64,000 bases of DNA from Nitrospira sp. Ga0074138 (GTDB taxonomy: Bacteria; Nitrospirota; Nitrospiria; Nitrospirales; Nitrospiraceae), in NCBI GenBank assembly GCA_001464735.1, contig LNDU01000046.1, positions 62,001 through 126,000 of the forward strand. The letters run 5' to 3'. The translations under genes were made by a program, and so were the position numbers. Positions 60,733-64,000 of the stretch are shown here, in pieces; within the stretch, counting starts at the first letter, position 1, and each line of letters begins with the position of its first letter. Under the pieces are notes generated by a model. The model saw nothing but the letters and a program-made list of their open reading frames with translations. It did no database searches and was not told the origin of the DNA.

Positions 60733-63477
60733 TCAGGATCCCAGCATCGTGCGGAGCTGCTGTTGGCTATGGGCCAGCAATGCACGATCGCGAGACAGGG
60801 TCCGCACCCGCTCCTGGTGCTCGGTAATCACGTCCGGTGGAGCTTTCGACACAAACTCGGCGTTCTTCAGCTTCCCATCGACCCGTTGCAATTCCTTGTC
60901 GGTCTCCGCGAGTTGTTTTCCGAGGCGCTCGATCGCTTTCTTGAGGTCGACGTCGCCGGAAACTACGATGCCTACCGACAGGCCTTCATTGACGAGTCGA
61001 AGCAGTTTTTGCACGGGCCACTCTTTCGTCGGCTTCACCTCGGCAGTGCCACGGCTCAAGTGTCCCAGGTGGCGGTGAGTCAGTTCTAGATGGCGTTGTT
61101 CCACTTGATCCTCGTGCGCAACCCAATAAGTGATCTGTTGCCCAGGTGGATAGTTTAATAGCGTCCGTCCAGTGCGCACGAGACTGACGGTTTGTTCAAG
61201 TAACGTGTAAACCGCTTCGGCCTCTGGTGCATTCCAAGCCATGTTGGGCATTGGAAAGGATTGGATGACAATGCTTTCTCCTTGATGCGGAATGGTTTGC
61301 CAGATCTCTTCTGTAATGAACGGCATGAACGGGTGAAGAAGCCGCATAGTGGTTTCAAATGTTTCGATGAGTGTAGATCTGGTTTCTGGCCCAAACGGAT
61401 GAGTTGGGTCTTGTATGGCAGGCTTGATCAACTCCAAATACCAGTCACAGTACTCGTGCCAAATAAACTGATAAAGTGCGTTGGACGCGCGATCAAAGCG
61501 ATATGCTTCTAGTTCTACTGTCACCACCTTAATTGTATGGTTCAGCCGGCTCAGGACCCAACGATTTGGCAATCCGAGTTCGGCCGGCGGCTTCGAAAAC
61601 TTTGGTCCATCCAAATACATAAGGCAGAATCGCGCGGCATTCCAAATCTTATTAGCAAAATTACGGTAGCCCTCGATCCGTTCTTCTGCCAGCTTGATAT
61701 CGCGTCCCGGCGAGGCCATCGAGGCCAGGGTGAACCGAAGGGCGTCAGTGCCGAATTGATCCATGACGTGCAGCGGATCGATCACGTTGCCCTTGGATTT
61801 GCTCATCTTCTGGCCTTCTGCGTCGCGGACCAAGGCATGGATATAGACGTCTTTGAAGGGCACATCTCCCATGAACTTGAGCCCCATCATGATCATGCGA
61901 GCCACCCAGAAAAACAGAATATCGAGGCCGGTGACCAATGTGGAAGTCGGGTAATAGGTCTTGAGTTCAGGCGTCTGTTCCGGCCAACCGAGCGTTGTGA
62001 ACGGCCAGAGGGCGGAGGAGAACCATGTATCGAGCACGTCTGGATCGCGGAGCAAGTGTTGGCCATGACAGGTGGGACACCCAGCTGGAGTCAATTTTGA
62101 AATAATCGGGACGGCACCTTGTAGGATTGTGGTCCGACCATCGACAGTGACGATCTGACGACTGTTGCAAGTCAGACAGTACCAGGCAGGAATTTGATGT
62201 CCCCACCAAATTTGCCGTGAGATGCACCAATCTTTGATATCCCGCATCCAGCCCAGATAATTATTCACCCACCCTTCGGGGATAATCCGGATCCGTCCCT
62301 CTTCAACTGCCTTAATAGCGGGATCGGCAAGAGGTTGAACCTTGACGAACCACTGGGGAGATAGATACGGCTCAACGACCGTCTTGCAGCGATAGCATTT
62401 TCCGATGGCCATCTTATGGTCTTCGGTTTTTTCAAGGAGTCCCTGTTCACGCAAGAGTGCTTCAACTTTGGGGCGCGCCTTGGGAACTGGAAGGCCACGG
62501 AGCATCTCGACGACCGATGATTCGACTGCTGCCTGTTGCATCCCAGCGGCATCAAGCAATGCGGCATGATCGAGCACGGCAAGACGAGGGAGTCCGTGCC
62601 GCTCTCCTGCTTCGTAGTCGTTGAAGTCGTGCGCCGGCGTGATCTTGACGGCGCCGGTGCCGAATTCAAGATCTACGAGGATCGAATCGCCTACGATCGG
62701 GATCTCGCGCGTCGTCAGCGGCAGACGGACCTTCTTGCCGATCAGGTGGCGATAGCGAGGATCGTCCGGATGCACGGCGACGGCCGTGTCGCCCAACATC
62801 GTTTCAGGTCGCGTTGTGGCCACGATCAAACCGGTGTTCGGATCGTCCGCCAACGGATAGCGGAGGTGGTAGAGTTTACCTTTCACCTCCTCATGTTCTA
62901 CTTCGATGTCAGAGAGGGCCGTCAGACAGCGTGGGCACCAATTGATGAGCCGCTCGCCACGATAGATCAACCCGTCTTCATACAGACGCACGAAGACCTC
63001 GATGACGGCCTTGGACAAGCCGTCGTCCATCGTAAATCGCAAGCGATCCCAGTCGCAGGATTCTCCCAGCTGCTTTTGCTGATTGACGATCGTGTTTCCC
63101 GACGTCGCCTTCCATTGCCACACCCGTTCGACGAACTGCTCCCGCCCCAGCGACTCCCGTGACAGGCCTTCGGCCATCAGCTGTTTTTCCACCACGTTCT
63201 GCGTGGCGATACCGGCATGGTCGGTTCCGGGGAGCCAGAGGGTATTGCGCCCCTGCATACGCCGCCACCGGATCAGAATGTCTTGCAGTGAATGGTTGAG
63301 CGCATGGCCGACATGAAGCGAGCCGGTGACATTAGGAGGAGGAATGACGATGCAATAGGGTTGGCCTGGGTGGGTCTTCGCGTCGGCACGGAAATATCCT
63401 CGGTCGATCCACTCACGGGACCAACGGTCTTCAACGGCTTTGGGGTCATACGTTTTATCGAGTTGAGATATGGTCAT
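60733..63477 (-). CDS. valS: Valyl-tRNA synthetase
   Basis: 914 residues from ATG 63477 (GAGGACC upstream); a longer reading to 63612 is not supported. Class I motifs: PPPNVTGSLHVGHAL (HIGH) and QKMSKSKGN (KMSKS). The editing domain includes TTRPETMLGDTAVAV, and a C-terminal coiled coil (DLKKAIERLGKQLAETDKELQRVDGKL) matches the ValRS tRNA-binding arm. Charges tRNA-Val. First gene of a four-gene operon. Confidence 0.97.
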   Translation of the reverse strand: MTISQLDKTYDPKAVEDRWSREWIDRGYFRADAKTHPGQPYCIVIPPPNVTGSLHVGHALNHSLQDILIRWRRMQGRNTLWLPGTDHAGIATQNVVEKQLMAEGLSRESLGREQFVERVWQWKATSGNTIVNQQKQLGESCDWDRLRFTMDDGLSKAVIEVFVRLYEDGLIYRGERLINWCPRCLTALSDIEVEHEEVKGKLYHLRYPLADDPNTGLIVATTRPETMLGDTAVAVHPDDPRYRHLIGKKVRLPLTTREIPIVGDSILVDLEFGTGAVKITPAHDFNDYEAGERHGLPRLAVLDHAALLDAAGMQQAAVESSVVEMLRGLPVPKARPKVEALLREQGLLEKTEDHKMAIGKCYRCKTVVEPYLSPQWFVKVQPLADPAIKAVEEGRIRIIPEGWVNNYLGWMRDIKDWCISRQIWWGHQIPAWYCLTCNSRQIVTVDGRTTILQGAVPIISKLTPAGCPTCHGQHLLRDPDVLDTWFSSALWPFTTLGWPEQTPELKTYYPTSTLVTGLDILFFWVARMIMMGLKFMGDVPFKDVYIHALVRDAEGQKMSKSKGNVIDPLHVMDQFGTDALRFTLASMASPGRDIKLAEERIEGYRNFANKIWNAARFCLMYLDGPKFSKPPAELGLPNRWVLSRLNHTIKVVTVELEAYRFDRASNALYQFIWHEYCDWYLELIKPAIQDPTHPFGPETRSTLIETFETTMRLLHPFMPFITEEIWQTIPHQGESIVIQSFPMPNMAWNAPEAEAVYTLLEQTVSLVRTGRTLLNYPPGQQITYWVAHEDQVEQRHLELTHRHLGHLSRGTAEVKPTKEWPVQKLLRLVNEGLSVGIVVSGDVDLKKAIERLGKQLAETDKELQRVDGKLKNAEFVSKAPPDVITEHQERVRTLSRDRALLAHSQQQLRTMLGS

Positions 63478-63629
63478 TGGTGCAAGGTCCTCTAACAACA
63501 GGGTGCGCATCTTAGCATGTCTGTAGCGGTGCAGAAAATGGAGGTGCCTCTCAGCTTGTGACCTTGCGAGGCATGTGCTATACAATCGGCCACAAAAGAG
63601 CGCATCACACACTTTCCAGTAGGAGGATC

Positions 63630-63749
63630 ATGGCACGAGGTCGTGAGAAGGATCGGAAGACACGAAAGAAACATCAGAAGAATGTCAAGCGGGTGAAGGC
63701 CTTGGCCAAGGCTGGACGAGGGAAGCGAAACAAGAAGGTTAAATCTTAG
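63630..63749 (+). CDS. Tiny basic protein
   Basis: 39 residues, 17 of them Lys or Arg (MARGREKDRKTRKKHQKNVK, then RVKALAKAGRGKRNKKVKS). AGGAGG stands just before the ATG at 63630. The composition suggests binding to rRNA or DNA. It is divergent from valS, and its end overlaps the opposing gene at the right edge by 11 bp. Function unknown. Confidence 0.65.
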   Translation: MARGREKDRKTRKKHQKNVKRVKALAKAGRGKRNKKVKS

Positions 63750-64000
63750 AGGGGCGTGACGCTTCTTCAGTCTCGATCAGACGTTTGAGTTCAGCCTTGA
63801 TGTGCTGCTCGGCAATCTCGGGCACGATTCTCTGAACGGCCTGTTCGACGGTTTGTCCAACTGCGGCTTTCACCATGTCATCTGCCAGGAGCAGGGCCTG
63901 CTTCTGCACAGCACGTTGAATCTCATCTTTGACCAGCTGATCGACTGCTCCCACCTGTTCCCGCACGGCTGCGGGTAAGTATTGCTGGACTCCGGATTCG
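63739..64000 (-). CDS. C-terminal part of a protein leaving the window
   Basis: The frame is open to the right edge (reading in, ESGVQQYLPAAVREQVGAVDQLVK). The visible part is helical, with VGQTVEQAVQRIVPEIAEQHIKAELKRLIE near the end. The pattern 'vvPe(i/l)AE..I+.E(i/l)..L' is the usual tail of myxobacterial and Nitrospira-type response-regulator or FrzS-like proteins. The main domain is outside the window, so no function is assigned. Confidence 0.5.
   Translation of the reverse strand, partial: ESGVQQYLPAAVREQVGAVDQLVKDEIQRAVQKQALLLADDMVKAAVGQTVEQAVQRIVPEIAEQHIKAELKRLIETEEASRPSKI

Noticed and set aside
1..64000. CRISPR arrays, rRNA genes, replication origin, prophage structural genes
   Set aside because: No regularly spaced direct repeats, rRNA-like stretches, DnaA-box clusters, or capsid/tail genes were seen.

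Overview
The window is a 64 kb piece of a bacterial chromosome. I read it as a Nitrospira-like member of the Nitrospirota. This is an inference from gene content: an SmbP-like His-rich protein, a RuBisCO-like protein, short AGGATGCTGAAAAAG-type repeats, and a moderately GC-rich composition with many TTG/GTG starts. No rRNA, ammonia- or nitrite-oxidation gene is present to prove it.

Layout. 1-8 kb: the tail of a CCG-type Fe-S protein, a MoaD/ThiS-like protein, a secreted beta-propeller, a DAACS-type symporter, an RCK potassium channel, a lipoprotein, decayed fragments (a copy of the symporter 3' end and an internally deleted nucleotidyltransferase) and an alpha/beta hydrolase. 8,094-10,694: a complete 2.6 kb transposon with 18-bp terminal inverted repeats and an 8-bp target duplication (CTATGTTG). 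It carries an IS1-like DDE transposase under a promoter with a palindrome in its spacer, two small cargo genes, a leader-like 26-codon ORF with a 13-bp hairpin, a reverse-strand membrane protein, and a tRNA-like gene with a long (type II) variable arm and a GGU (Thr) anticodon.

11-19.5 kb: a rearranged type I restriction-modification island, in the order hsdR, MazF-like toxin-antitoxin pair, duplicated hsdR 3' end, hsdS broken by an in-frame TGA, DUF262 gene, RelA/SpoT-domain gene, hsdM. The DUF262 + RelA/SpoT pair is translationally coupled and is the best candidate here for an uncharacterised defence module. 19.5-32 kb: accessory and small genes (pilin-like membrane protein, surface-adhesin-E-like protein, DUF429, hicBA, YhhQ, SmbP-like, Sel1 repeats, HAD), two 190-bp inverted-repeat elements, a glutathionylspermidine synthase-like enzyme, HflX, an enhancer-binding-protein-like AAA+ regulator lacking the sigma-54 contact loop, and an M90 peptidase with a SEC-C tail.

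32-46 kb: a YugP-type metallopeptidase, geranylgeranyl reductase-like flavoprotein, dienelactone hydrolase, a signal-peptidase-like lipoprotein without its catalytic dyad, and a signalling cluster: a 926-aa protein joining MHYT, PAS, SpoIIE phosphatase, anti-sigma-type kinase and STAS domains, followed by a separate STAS protein. Then come membrane/lipoprotein genes, a DEAD-box helicase and a RuBisCO-like protein. 46-64 kb: mostly housekeeping (HrpB, glucose-6-phosphate dehydrogenase, MFS transporter, TerC) and a long minus-strand run valS-nadC-birA-coaX followed by grpE-dnaK-dnaJ-rsmE, a biosynthesis operon and a heat-shock operon without hrcA. The right edge holds a tiny basic protein and the tail of an unidentified protein.
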